Assembly: GCA_965230205.1 (NCBI GenBank) | Contig: OZ245996.1 | Location: 2,976,001-3,040,000, forward strand | Source: CANLBN01 sp965230205 | GTDB taxonomy: Bacteria > Pseudomonadota > Gammaproteobacteria > Pseudomonadales > Cellvibrionaceae | Length of the DNA: 64,000 nucleotides | Direction: 5' to 3' | The notes under the pieces: model-generated | What the model was told of the DNA's origin: nothing | Database searches by the model: none | The model's input: only the letters and a program-made list of their open reading frames with translations | Part shown: positions 8,648 to 17,594 of the stretch, one piece after another | How positions within the stretch are numbered: position 1 is the stretch's first letter | Layout: each line of letters starts with the position of its first letter | Translations under genes and position numbers: made by a program

Positions 8648-8676
8648 TTTAAGCGCAATCATGCCTAAGGTATAAT
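8648..8676 (+). promoter_or_regulatory. Putative promoter for the fmdB-like/aspS/yebC unit
   Basis: A perfect TATAAT at 8671-8676 with a weak -35-like TTTAAG 17 bases upstream (8648-8653). It is placed 50 bases before the first gene of the unit. Confidence 0.5.
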
Positions 8677-8726
8677 CCTCGCCCCTTTATATTTGATCAG
8701 TTTGTTGTTGTGAGGTTTGCTTTTCC

Positions 8727-9041
8727 ATGCCTATTTATGAGTACCAATGTGGTGAATGTCATCATGAATTTGAAGCGCTACAAAAGATGAGCGACCAGCC
8801 TTTGGTCGATTGCCCTGCGTGCAATAAAGCGGCACTGGTGAAAAAGATATCAGCGGCAGCTTTTCGACTATCTGGCAGTGGCTGGTATGAAACCGACTTT
8901 AAATCGGGTAATAAAAAGAACTTAGCGGGTGATGCTGCTAAACCTGATGGCTCATCTAGTCAGAAAAAAGAGTCCAAACCCTCCGGTAGCGACAAATCAG
9001 GTAGTAAAACGACATCAACAACGACAGCTAAAGCTAGCTGA
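8727..9041 (+). CDS. FmdB-type zinc-ribbon protein
   Basis: A 104-residue protein whose first 45 residues are the FmdB zinc ribbon: MPIYEYQCGECHHEFE with CGEC, then DCPAC, the two Cys pairs that bind zinc. The middle KKISAAAFRLSGSGWYETDFK is the conserved second segment, and the tail from about residue 70 is a low-complexity Ser/Lys/Thr stretch. It is often named a putative regulatory protein, but its function is not known. It is commonly found just ahead of aspS, as here, 39 bases upstream. Confidence 0.88.
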   Translation: MPIYEYQCGECHHEFEALQKMSDQPLVDCPACNKAALVKKISAAAFRLSGSGWYETDFKSGNKKNLAGDAAKPDGSSSQKKESKPSGSDKSGSKTTSTTTAKAS

Positions 9042-9080
9042 TTTTTAGACCTTCTTACTATTTTATTCAAAGGAAATACT

Positions 9081-10868
9081 ATGCGCAGTGAATACTGTGG
9101 TGCGCTCAACACCGCCTTTATTGATCAAACCGTGACTTTATGTGGCTGGGTTGATCGCCGACGTGACCATGGTGGTGTTATTTTTATCGATCTTCGAGAC
9201 CGGGATGGTATCGTACAGGTGGTGTTTGACCCCGATGGCAAGGATAACTTCGCATTGGCAGATAAAGTCCGTAGTGAATACGTTTTGCAAGTGACGGGTA
9301 AAGTTCGTGCCCGTGATGCGGCTACTGTTAATCCTAATATGGCGACAGGCGAGATCGAAGTTTACGGCACTGAGCTGGAAATTCTCAGTGTTGCTGAGAC
9401 GCCACCTTTCCCATTAAACGAGCACAGCAGTGTGGGTGAAGATGTTCGCCTTAAATACCGCTATCTTGATCTGCGCCGCCAGGAGATGCAGCATAACCTG
9501 CGTTTTCGCTCCAAAGTAACGAATGCTATCCGTAACTATCTTGATGAGCATGAGTTTCTGGATATAGAGACGCCCATTCTTACCCGTGCTACACCGGAAG
9601 GTGCCCGTGATTATCTAGTCCCTTCAAGGACTCATGACGGCAAGTTCTTTGCGTTGCCACAGTCGCCACAGTTGTTTAAGCAATTATTGATGGTGTCTGG
9701 TTTTGACCGCTACTATCAGATTGCAAAATGTTTCCGCGATGAAGACTTGCGTGCAGATCGACAGCCAGAATTTACTCAAATCGATATTGAAACCTCTTTT
9801 ATGAGTGACGAACAAATCATGTCAATCACAGAAGGTATGATTGCCAACGTCTTTAAAAATATGAAGGGTGTCGATCTAGGTAAGTTCCCACGTATGCCTT
9901 ACAGCGAAGCGATGGCTAAATATGGCTCTGATAAGCCAGATCTGCGTATTCCCTTAGAGTTAGTGGATGTTAAAGATTTGATGACCGAAGTTGACTTTAA
10001 AGTCTTCTCTGGTCCAGCTAATGACCCTAAAGGTCGTGTTGCTGCTTTGAAAGTCGAGGGCGGTAGCGAAAAATTAAGTCGTAAACAAATTGATAATTAC
10101 ACCAAATTTGTCAGTATTTATGGTGCTAAAGGTTTAGCTTATATCAAGGTTAACGATCATTCTGATTTAGAGAACGGGCTTCAATCGCCTATTGTCAAAA
10201 ACTTATCCATGAATGTTCGTAAAGAAGTTTTAGATCGGGTAGGGGCTAAGAGTGGCGACTTAATTTTCTTTGGTGCAGATAAAGCTACTGTGGTTTCTGA
10301 ATCTCTTGGTGCACTACGTTGTAAATTAGGTGAAGATCTAGATCTGTATACCTGCGAATGGGCACCTCTATGGGTTGTTGACTTCCCTATGTTTGAAGAA
10401 ACGGATGCCGGTTGGACATCGTTGCACCATCCATTTACAGCACCTGCATGTACACCTGAAGAGCTGGAAGCTAATCCAGGTCAGGCACTGTCTATCGCCT
10501 ATGACATGGTGCTGAATGGCACTGAGTTAGGTGGTGGTTCTGTTCGTATTCACGATCAAACCATGCAACAAACCGTGTTTAAAGTGCTAGGTATTGGTGA
10601 AGAAGAGCAGCGCGAAAAGTTTGGTTTCTTATTGGATGCCCTACAATATGGTGCCCCTCCTCATGGTGGTTTGGCATTTGGCCTTGATCGCTTGATCATG
10701 TTGATGACGAACAGTGATTCCATTCGTGATGTGATTGCCTTCCCTAAAACACAAACCGCGGCTTGTGTTATGACGGATGCGCCGGGTGCGGTTGATCGTA
10801 AACAATTGCGTGAGCTCAATATTAAACTCACTGAAAAAGTGAGTGAGAAAAAACCGGCTAGCGAATAA
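9081..10868 (+). CDS. aspS: Aspartyl-tRNA synthetase
   Basis: Charges tRNA-Asp. At 595 residues it has the length of the bacterial form. The N-terminal OB-fold anticodon domain opens MRSEYCGALNTAFIDQTVTLCGWVDRRRDHGG. The class II core carries FLDIETPILTRATPEGARDYLVPSR, motif 2 FRDEDLRADRQPEFTQIDIE and motif 3 GLAFGLDRLIMLM, and the bacterial GAD insertion domain lies in the middle. AAAGGAAA precedes the ATG. It sits between the fmdB-like gene and yebC (33 bases), probably one transcription unit. Whether it is discriminating or also charges tRNA-Asn cannot be settled by eye. Confidence 0.97.
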   Translation: MRSEYCGALNTAFIDQTVTLCGWVDRRRDHGGVIFIDLRDRDGIVQVVFDPDGKDNFALADKVRSEYVLQVTGKVRARDAATVNPNMATGEIEVYGTELEILSVAETPPFPLNEHSSVGEDVRLKYRYLDLRRQEMQHNLRFRSKVTNAIRNYLDEHEFLDIETPILTRATPEGARDYLVPSRTHDGKFFALPQSPQLFKQLLMVSGFDRYYQIAKCFRDEDLRADRQPEFTQIDIETSFMSDEQIMSITEGMIANVFKNMKGVDLGKFPRMPYSEAMAKYGSDKPDLRIPLELVDVKDLMTEVDFKVFSGPANDPKGRVAALKVEGGSEKLSRKQIDNYTKFVSIYGAKGLAYIKVNDHSDLENGLQSPIVKNLSMNVRKEVLDRVGAKSGDLIFFGADKATVVSESLGALRCKLGEDLDLYTCEWAPLWVVDFPMFEETDAGWTSLHHPFTAPACTPEELEANPGQALSIAYDMVLNGTELGGGSVRIHDQTMQQTVFKVLGIGEEEQREKFGFLLDALQYGAPPHGGLAFGLDRLIMLMTNSDSIRDVIAFPKTQTAACVMTDAPGAVDRKQLRELNIKLTEKVSEKKPASE

Positions 10869-10901
10869 TCGCTAGCCATATTTTAGTAAGAGGACCATTC
10901 G

Positions 10902-11654
10902 ATGGCTGGTCATAGTAAATGGGCCAATATTAAACACCGTAAAGCCGCACAGGATGCGAAACGCGGTAAAATATTTACTAAAATAATTCGCGAGTTAGTT
11001 GTCGCTGCCAAAAAAGGTGGCGATCCTGCGGATAATCCCACCTTGCGCGCAGTGATTGATAAAGCACTCGCCGCCAATATGAAACGCGATACTATTGATA
11101 AAGCCATTGCCCGAGGCGTAGGTAATGCTGATGGTGATAATTATGATGCCGTAACTTATGAAGGTTATGGCATTGCTGGTGTCGCTGTATTAATCGAATG
11201 TTTAACTGATAATCGCAATCGAACTGTAGCAGAAGTCCGGCATGCCTTTAGCAAGCGAGGTGGTAATTTAGGTACCGATGGTTCAGTTGCGTATTTATTC
11301 GCTCGTAAAGGGCAGATATCCTATGCTGCCGGTGTTGATGAAGACACTATTATGGAAGCTGCTCTCGAAGCCGGTGCCGACGATGTACTGACTAATGATG
11401 ATGGTAGTGTCGATGTCATCACTAGTTTCGAGGATTTTTTAGCTGTCAAAGAGGCGTTGGCTGCTAAAAATAATGACTCTGAATTTCAGCCTGACACTGC
11501 CGATATCGTTATGATTCCATCGACAACGGTTACCTTAGAAAAAGCTGATGCTGAAAAAATTATGGGCTTGGTCGATATGTTAGAGGACCTCGATGATGTG
11601 CAAAATGTTTATACTAATGCTGACATTTCTGAAGAGATTTTAAACCAGCTATAG
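10902..11654 (+). CDS. yebC: YebC/PmpR family protein
   Basis: A 250-residue protein with the characteristic start MAGHSKWANIKHRKAAQDAKRGK, the conserved NPTLRAVIDKALAANMKRDTIDKAI and YEGYGIAGVAVLIECLTDNRNRT blocks, and the acidic C-terminal third. The family has been described as DNA-binding regulators, and more recent work links it to translation of difficult proline-containing stretches. The ribosome site AGAGGACC lies before the ATG. In many gammaproteobacteria ruvC follows directly; here ruvC is about 10 kb further on. Confidence 0.95.
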   Translation: MAGHSKWANIKHRKAAQDAKRGKIFTKIIRELVVAAKKGGDPADNPTLRAVIDKALAANMKRDTIDKAIARGVGNADGDNYDAVTYEGYGIAGVAVLIECLTDNRNRTVAEVRHAFSKRGGNLGTDGSVAYLFARKGQISYAAGVDEDTIMEAALEAGADDVLTNDDGSVDVITSFEDFLAVKEALAAKNNDSEFQPDTADIVMIPSTTVTLEKADAEKIMGLVDMLEDLDDVQNVYTNADISEEILNQL

Positions 11655-11748
11655 CTATTTTGTAGAATCAAAAATGTCTTACTTGTTCGTTGAGTATATC
11701 GCCAAGGATTCATCAATTAAGTTCAAAACGTTATAGAGAATGTAAGTA

Positions 11749-12957
11749 ATGACACCTCCACCAAGTGAGTTGCAGCACCGTTGGAAGAATCCTTTTGTCT
11801 TACTATTGTTGATGGCATTTGTGATGCCATTAATTTTTTCGACCTGGATGGCGTTAATTAATAACTTCAGTAAAGAAGTTGTCGAATTCACTGGTAAAGA
11901 GATCGGTATTTTACAAAGTTTGCGCGAAGTTCCAGGGTTTCTGGCATTTACAGCGGTTTGGATATTGTTAATTATTCGCGAACAGCGTCTCGCTTTATTT
12001 TCATTGCTGCTGTTATCAGTAGGCGTATTGCTAACGGGTTATTTCCCCTCGGTTATCGGCCTTTATATAACAACTGTTATTATGTCTATTGGTTTCCATT
12101 ATTTTGAAACTATTCATCAGTCGTTAATATTGCAATGGATACCTAAAAAAGAGACGCCACACTTTATGGGCAAAGCGTTAGCGGTACGAGCTGGAGCCTC
12201 TATTCTAGTGTTTGGGTCTATGTGGTTAATGCTGGAGTATTTTTCAGTATCTTATAAAACCATATACACCTTGTTTGGTGGGTTAGGCATTTTAATTATT
12301 TTAGTCATTTGGTTTAGTTTTCCTCAGTTTTCTGGGAAAGTCGAGCAACATAAGCACCTTGTGTTGAGAAAAAGTTATTGGTTGTATTATCTGCTGACTT
12401 TTTTAAGCGGTGCGCGTCGGCAGATCTTTGTTGTTTTTGCAGGCTTCTTATTAGTCGAAAAATTTAATTATTCTGCTGCATCTATCGCCTTACTCTTTTT
12501 AGCGAATTACGTGTTTAACTTGTTTTTTGCGGCCAAGATCGGAAAATTGATTGGTTTTATTGGCGAGCGTAATGCATTAACAATTGAATATATTGGTTTA
12601 ATTATAGTATTTGCATCTTATGCTGTTGTTGATAATGCGACTGTTGCAGGTGCTTTATACATTATTGATCATTTCTTTTTTGCATTTGCTATTGCAATAA
12701 AAACCTATTTCCAAAAAATTGCCCGTGAAGCGGATATTGCTTCAACAGCAGGTGTCAGCTTTACGATCAATCATATTGCTGCTGTTGTACTACCTGCAAT
12801 ACTGGGGTTTATATGGCTTCATAGTCCATCTACAGTGTTCTTTTTCGGCGCTGGGCTTGCATTGCTATCACTTATCTTATCCCAGCTGATTCCTAATAAC
12901 CCTAAGCTAGGCACCGAAACAAGAGTGATAAAAACACCGGTTAATGCCATTAATTGA
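11749..12957 (+). CDS. MFS transporter
   Basis: A 402-residue hydrophobic protein with about twelve predicted membrane helices. The loop after helix 2 is less basic than in classic drug exporters (IIREQRLALFSLLLLSVGVLL), and the central loop contains FSGKVEQHKHLVLRKSYWLYYLLTF, leading to the second half, which opens with SGARRQIFVVFAGFLLVEKF. It belongs to the major facilitator superfamily but to no subgroup I can name; the substrate is unknown. It starts 94 bases after yebC, in the block between yebC and ruvC. Confidence 0.8.
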   Translation: MTPPPSELQHRWKNPFVLLLLMAFVMPLIFSTWMALINNFSKEVVEFTGKEIGILQSLREVPGFLAFTAVWILLIIREQRLALFSLLLLSVGVLLTGYFPSVIGLYITTVIMSIGFHYFETIHQSLILQWIPKKETPHFMGKALAVRAGASILVFGSMWLMLEYFSVSYKTIYTLFGGLGILIILVIWFSFPQFSGKVEQHKHLVLRKSYWLYYLLTFLSGARRQIFVVFAGFLLVEKFNYSAASIALLFLANYVFNLFFAAKIGKLIGFIGERNALTIEYIGLIIVFASYAVVDNATVAGALYIIDHFFFAFAIAIKTYFQKIAREADIASTAGVSFTINHIAAVVLPAILGFIWLHSPSTVFFFGAGLALLSLILSQLIPNNPKLGTETRVIKTPVNAIN

Positions 12958-12993
12958 GTTTTGGCATCATGTCCAATTAAAAATATATGGGTG

Positions 12994-13039
12994 TATAATA
13001 ATTAATGTAAATAGATAAGGGGATCCTATTCGCCTTATC
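12994..13039 (+). promoter_or_regulatory. TATAAT box and leader hairpin before the DUF3617 gene
   Basis: TATAAT at 12994-12999 is followed, in what would be the 5' leader, by a 7-bp inverted repeat GATAAGG (13014-13020) and CCTTATC (13033-13039). A strong ribosome site AGGAGGG sits at about 13049-13055. No clear -35 box was found. Confidence 0.35.
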
Positions 13040-13060
13040 AATCATTTAGGAGGGATTCAT

Positions 13061-13603
13061 ATGAATAAGACAATTCTTGTCAGTAGTATTATTTCCACAC
13101 TATTTTTTTCAGCATCCGGTTTTTGTGAGTTTCCTGATATCTCACCAGGCCTATGGGAGCATAAAGTGGATATCAGTAGTCAATCTGGAGCAGCTGAAGC
13201 AGCGATGGCGCAAGCACAACAGATGCTAGATAATCTGCCACCTGATCAACAGGCTATGGTTAAGGAGATGATGGCTAAACAGGGAATAGGCTTAGGGCTA
13301 AAAGGTAGAACCTATCAAGTATGCCTTACAAAAGCAGATATTGAGCAAGGCAAGCTTCCGAAAGCTGACGATGAATGCCAGCAAAATATTACAAAGCAAT
13401 CTTCTAATACTTATAAAATGACCATGCAATGCTCAGGTAATCCGCCTACAAAAGGAGAGGGCACTTTTATTGTTAAGAATGATAAGTCATTTTCTGGAAA
13501 AATTATTATGAATGTCAATGTTAATGGGCAAGCCGATACGATGACGATGACTCAAGAAGGGCGTTGGCTAAAAAATGATTGTGGCCAATTAGCAAAACCT
13601 TAA
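13061..13603 (+). CDS. DUF3617 family periplasmic protein
   Basis: A 180-residue secreted protein. An N-terminal signal peptide (about 21 residues, ILVSSIISTLFFSASGFC) leads to the DUF3617 hallmark FPDISPGLWEHKVDI. Later come a YQVCLTKADIEQGKLP region with the first conserved Cys, DDECQQNI and MTMQCSGNPPTKGEGTF, and a last conserved Cys in NDCGQL; the four Cys could form two disulfides. The function of the family is unknown. A near-perfect Shine-Dalgarno sequence supports the start. It is followed after 17 bases by the acetyltransferase gene. Confidence 0.8.
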   Translation: MNKTILVSSIISTLFFSASGFCEFPDISPGLWEHKVDISSQSGAAEAAMAQAQQMLDNLPPDQQAMVKEMMAKQGIGLGLKGRTYQVCLTKADIEQGKLPKADDECQQNITKQSSNTYKMTMQCSGNPPTKGEGTFIVKNDKSFSGKIIMNVNVNGQADTMTMTQEGRWLKNDCGQLAKP

Positions 13604-13620
13604 ATTAATCCATCAGCAAT

Positions 13621-14061
13621 ATGCTTATTCGACCTGTTGAAAAAGCTGATCATAAAGAGTGGGCTGAATTGAGAAATCAATTATGGCCAGATTCGATTGA
13701 GGTCCACCTGAACGAGTTGCAAGAATTTTTCGATGGCAATAGTGTTGATATTGTTGAAGCATTTGTACTCGATAGCAAGCATAAAATTGTAGGCTTTATT
13801 GAATTAAATATCAGAAATTTTGCTGAGGGGAGCAGATCATCTGAAGTGCCCTATATAGAGGGCTGGTATGTTGTTGATGAGTATCAAAGCCAAGGGCATG
13901 GCAAAAGTTTGATTGCAATGGCGGAAAAGTGGTCAAAGAGTAAAGGTTTTAAAGAGTTGGCGAGCGATACTGAATTAATCAATAAAAAAAGTATTAGTAT
14001 TCATAAACATCTGGGTTTTAAGGAGACTGAGCGAGTTGTTTGCTTTTTAAAACAGTTATAA
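13621..14061 (+). CDS. GNAT acetyltransferase resembling aminoglycoside 6'-N-acetyltransferases
   Basis: A 146-residue GNAT-fold enzyme, about the length of AAC(6')-I proteins. The pattern is close to that group: an opening with ELRNQLWPDSIEVHLNEL, then SSEVPYIEGWYVVDEYQSQGHGKSLI (acetyl-CoA-binding region, Q-x-x-G-x-G/x), AEKWSKSKGFKELASDTELINKKSISIHKHLGFKETERV and a short basic end. In AAC(6') enzymes the corresponding block reads ELASDTDI...LGFAETERV, so the match is strong. It may acetylate aminoglycosides or, as for many chromosomal relatives, some other amine. No resistance cassette or mobile element surrounds it. The ATG has no strong ribosome site. Confidence 0.75.
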   Translation: MLIRPVEKADHKEWAELRNQLWPDSIEVHLNELQEFFDGNSVDIVEAFVLDSKHKIVGFIELNIRNFAEGSRSSEVPYIEGWYVVDEYQSQGHGKSLIAMAEKWSKSKGFKELASDTELINKKSISIHKHLGFKETERVVCFLKQL

Positions 14062-14096
14062 AAAGTAAAGGAACCTCTGATTAACCTAATTTCACA

Positions 14097-14125
14097 TTGA
14101 ACGGCAGTTCAATACTTTTTATGGT
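14097..14125 (+). promoter_or_regulatory. Promoter with overlapping inverted repeat for the FabH-like gene
   Basis: TTGAAC (14097-14102) and TATGGT (14120-14125) are 17 bases apart and fit a sigma-70 promoter. The -35 box is one arm of an inverted repeat TTGAAC-GGCA-GTTCAA (14097-14112), a candidate operator. Confidence 0.45.
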
Positions 14126-14176
14126 ATGGTCTCTTTTACTTCCATTCCTGAAACGATGCAATAAGAGTTATTCATT

Positions 14177-15307
14177 ATGAGAGAGGAAAATTCTATCGTT
14201 ATTAGCGGTAGCGGTCTCTGGACACCAGAGAATACAATTAGCAATGAAGAGCTAGTGAATGCCTATAATCAATACGCTGAAAAGTATAATGATGAGCATG
14301 CTGCTGACATCGAGCGTGGTGAATTAACGGCAAAGCCATTATCCAGTGCAGAATTTATTGCCAAAGCGTCAGGCATTAAAAGTCGCTTTGCTTACCGTAA
14401 AGATGGTATTTTAGATATTAATCGGATGCGGCCAAAAATCGAAGTTCGTGGTACTGGTGAGTTATCCCACCAAGCTGAAATGGCACTTAAGGCTGCACAT
14501 ATTGCATTGAAAGAAGCCAATAAATCCCCTGACGATATTGATGCGGTGATTGTTTCCTGTGCTTACACGCAACGCCCTTATCCTGCCATTGCGATTGAAG
14601 TTCAAAATGAACTAGGTATTAAAGGCTTCGGTTTTGATATGTTGGTCGCTTGTTCGGCAGCGACATTTGCTTTACAGAGAGCTTATGAAATGGTCTCTGC
14701 TGGCACCGCTAAATGTGTATTAACCATTAATCCTGAATTGACCTCTCCTCAAGTTAATTACTGTGATCGAGATAGTCATTTTATTTTTGGTGATGTTGCG
14801 ACTGCGACGATTATCGAGCGTGCAGACAGCTGCACATCAGAGCATAGCTACGATATTGTTAATACCAAAGCAGTGACTAGCTTCTCTAATAATATTCGAT
14901 CTGATTTCAGTTATGTTTCTCATGCTGATGATACTGAGCCTTTTGCGGCTGATAAGTTATTCCATCAGGAAGGACGGAAAGTCTTTAAAGAAGTTTGCCC
15001 AATGGCGGCAAATCATATTGCGACACAACTTGAAAGCCAGGATATCCAAGTCAGTAGCGTGAAACGTTGGTGGTTGCATCAAGCCAATATCAATATGAAT
15101 ACGCTGATCACAAAAAAATTACTGGGTAGAGATCCTCAGCCAGACGAAGCGCCTATCGTATTGGATCGCTATGCTAATACAGCATCGGCAGGCTCATTGA
15201 TCGCTTTTAATCTTCATCATAAAGATTTGGTAAGTGGTGATATTGGTTTAATTTGTTCGTTTGGCGCTGGTTATTCAATTGGTAGTTTGGTTCTACGCAA
15301 ACGCTAG
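14177..15307 (+). CDS. Beta-ketoacyl-ACP synthase III-like enzyme (FabH family)
   Basis: A 376-residue thiolase-fold enzyme expected to condense an acyl-CoA with malonyl-ACP. The catalytic triad is visible: Cys159 in VACSAATF, His in WWLHQANINMN and Asn in DRYANTASAGSL. It is longer than ordinary FabH (about 320) because of an insert near residues 30-75 (YAEKYNDEHAADIERGELTAKPLSS), a feature of the second FabH-like group known in Pseudomonas, which takes medium-chain acyl-CoA from beta-oxidation. That assignment is an inference. It is a single gene facing a convergent glutathione peroxidase gene. Confidence 0.85.
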   Translation: MREENSIVISGSGLWTPENTISNEELVNAYNQYAEKYNDEHAADIERGELTAKPLSSAEFIAKASGIKSRFAYRKDGILDINRMRPKIEVRGTGELSHQAEMALKAAHIALKEANKSPDDIDAVIVSCAYTQRPYPAIAIEVQNELGIKGFGFDMLVACSAATFALQRAYEMVSAGTAKCVLTINPELTSPQVNYCDRDSHFIFGDVATATIIERADSCTSEHSYDIVNTKAVTSFSNNIRSDFSYVSHADDTEPFAADKLFHQEGRKVFKEVCPMAANHIATQLESQDIQVSSVKRWWLHQANINMNTLITKKLLGRDPQPDEAPIVLDRYANTASAGSLIAFNLHHKDLVSGDIGLICSFGAGYSIGSLVLRKR

Positions 15308-15359
15308 CCGCATCTGCTATTAAAGTAAGCCCTGTTAGTGTGAAATCATCAACGTAAGG

Positions 15360-15896
15360 TCAGAGTAAAGATTGTATCGCCGAATTTAATTGTTTTGAAT
15401 TTGGCGAAATGCTCGTACCAAAGTGAATGATTTGCTCTCCATCAGCACTGACCAAAAACTTATTGAAATTCCAGCTAGGCGCTTGTGATTTTTCTGCAAT
15501 CGACCTGAATAATGGGTGTGCTCGTTGGCCTTTTACTGATATAGGCGCCATCATGGTAAAGGTAACACCATAGTTTTCGTAACAAATCCCCGCCGCTTTT
15601 TCTTCTGATGCTGCTTCCTGACGGAAGTCGTTGCTGGAAAATCCTATGACTTCTAGCCCTTGATCTTTATAACGCCGATATAGTGCCTCTAAGCCTGAAA
15701 ATTGATGGGTAAAACCACAGTGGCTAGCCGTATTAACAATTAATAATGGTTTGTTGGCAAATTGCTGACATAAGCTGATTTCATTACTTGAATGGAGTTG
15801 CCTAAAGGTTTGATTGAGCCAGTCAGGACATTCAGCAAAAGCTTTAATGGGTAGGCTGCTTATAAAGCTGATAGCGATAATTCTAAAAAGGGTCAT
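15360..15896 (-). CDS. Glutathione peroxidase family protein, secreted
   Basis: A 178-residue thiol peroxidase with a signal peptide (first 21 residues, ending AFA). The peroxidatic Cys60 sits in NTASHCGFT (Cys rather than selenocysteine), the Asn/Phe turn in GFSSNDFRQEA replaces the usual FPCNQFxxQEP, and the conserved Trp is in SWNFNKFLV. The altered FSSNDF block has no Cys, so if a resolving Cys is used it must be another one (for example in GICYENY). It probably reduces peroxides in the periplasm. It is convergent with the FabH-like gene. Confidence 0.87.
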   Translation of the reverse strand: MTLFRIIAISFISSLPIKAFAECPDWLNQTFRQLHSSNEISLCQQFANKPLLIVNTASHCGFTHQFSGLEALYRRYKDQGLEVIGFSSNDFRQEAASEEKAAGICYENYGVTFTMMAPISVKGQRAHPLFRSIAEKSQAPSWNFNKFLVSADGEQIIHFGTSISPNSKQLNSAIQSLL

Positions 15897-16075
15897 ATGT
15901 CACCTGATTCTGTTTTCATTGTGTATTTGACTACTTACGTGAAGCCTTTCTCGACAGTTCATTTCAGTTAACTATTGAAGCCTTTATAGCAAAGCGCTTG
16001 CCAGTAAAGCTTGTCAGTAAAGAAAGTTTTTTGTAGTGTGGCAGTTTAGGTTTCCTTGTTCAGTATTGAGTGTTT

Positions 16076-17383
16076 ATGAAAGAAAATTTGCAAGTATTTG
16101 GTGTTGGGTTTCTAGTGATAATAGCTGGTTTCGTATTGGCCTATCAATTTGTTAAACCTAGTCCTCCGAAATCAATCACTATCGCTACCGGTAGTGAGTC
16201 TGGTGCTTATTATGCCTATGCTCAGCAGTATAAAAAATTTCTGGCCAAAGAAGGTATAGAGCTCAATATTATTTCTACCTCAGGATCTATTGATAATATT
16301 CAACGTTTGAAGGCAGGGACTGTTGATTTAGCATTTGTTCAAAGTGGAACAGGGCAGAATTATAAAAATGATGTGACAGATGCCGGGCAAGCATTAGTAT
16401 CTCTGGCGAGCCTATATTACGAGCCTCTTTGGCTATTTATGCCATCCTCTCAAACAGCATTTAAAGCGACAGATCTGAAAGGCAAAAGGGTATCAATTGG
16501 CGAGGAGGGCAGTGGTACCCGTGCGTTGACGCAAGTTTTACTTGAAAATAATGGCATTACCGAAGAAAACACTCAGTTGCGTGACCTTGCTACTGATGAG
16601 GCAGCTAAACAATTGTCGTCAGGAGAGTTGGATTACTTATTTGTGGTGTCTTCCGTTAATGCACCATTGGTCCAGTCTTTATTATCAGATACCACTATTA
16701 TTCCTTTTGATTTTGAACGGGCCAAAGCCTATACCCGTCGCTATCGATTTTTATCAGCGGTAGAGCTTCCCCGTGGTGTCGTCGATTTTAGTCAAGATAT
16801 TCCGGCTAAAGATGTTAATTTACTGTCAGCAGCAGCGACATTGGCAAGCCATGAAGATGTGCATCCAGCACTCGTCGCACTATTAATGCAGGCAATAGAT
16901 GTAATACACAGTGAGGGCGACTTACTGGAAGAGCCCGGGCAGTTTCCTTCTCAGCATTATGTGGATTTCACTCTGGACGCTAGTGCTGAACGTTACTTTG
17001 ATTACGGTCCACCGTTATTACAACGATATCTTCCATTTTGGGCTGCTGTGTTGGTTAATCAGTTCAAGGTATTTTTGATCCCTTTAATTGCATTGATGAT
17101 TCCCTTGATGAAAGTATTGCCGCCCCTTTATCGTTGGCGAGTGCGCTCACGTATTTATCGATGGTATCGAAACTTACGGGAAATTGAAGAGCGTATGATT
17201 CAGCAAGATGTATCTTATGAATCTCTGTCGGCATTAAAGGTTGAATTAAACTTATTACAAGAGGATGCAATGGAGCAGCCTACACCACTTTCTTATACTG
17301 ACGAATTGTATCATTTACGCGAGCATATCAAGCTAGTCAAAGAGGGCTTAGAGAATCGCCTAGCTGCTGTGAGCCATTCATAG
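16076..17383 (+). CDS. TAXI-family solute-binding protein anchored in the membrane
   Basis: A 435-residue protein with an N-terminal membrane helix (VFGVGFLVIIAGFVLAYQFV), then a TAXI-type binding domain: ITIATGSESGAYYAYAQQYKKFL, STSGSIDNIQRLKAGTVDLAFVQSG and GKRVSIGEEGSGTRAL. A second hydrophobic hairpin near residues 325-350 (FWAAVLVNQFKVFLIPLIALMIPLM) is followed by a basic, cytoplasmic helical tail. TAXI proteins normally feed TRAP transporters, but no DctQ or DctM-like gene lies nearby. The ATG at 16076 is preferred over a GTG at 16070. It is divergent from the glutathione peroxidase gene. Confidence 0.82.
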   Translation: MKENLQVFGVGFLVIIAGFVLAYQFVKPSPPKSITIATGSESGAYYAYAQQYKKFLAKEGIELNIISTSGSIDNIQRLKAGTVDLAFVQSGTGQNYKNDVTDAGQALVSLASLYYEPLWLFMPSSQTAFKATDLKGKRVSIGEEGSGTRALTQVLLENNGITEENTQLRDLATDEAAKQLSSGELDYLFVVSSVNAPLVQSLLSDTTIIPFDFERAKAYTRRYRFLSAVELPRGVVDFSQDIPAKDVNLLSAAATLASHEDVHPALVALLMQAIDVIHSEGDLLEEPGQFPSQHYVDFTLDASAERYFDYGPPLLQRYLPFWAAVLVNQFKVFLIPLIALMIPLMKVLPPLYRWRVRSRIYRWYRNLREIEERMIQQDVSYESLSALKVELNLLQEDAMEQPTPLSYTDELYHLREHIKLVKEGLENRLAAVSHS

Positions 17384-17594
17384 GGTTTGCTGTGAATCCA
17401 TTAGATTAACTAAGTACTTCAATTTAGTTGAGTAATGGACAGCTAAGCACTGCCAGTTGAAGGCTGGACATAGGCGTTGAATGCTTTATATACTCCAGAT
17501 GCCTAAAGGCGTTATAACGGGGCTAAGGATTTTATGATGAAGCAATTAGCTCCTTAGACAATAAATCCATAACAATAAAAGCAAAGGTGTGATT

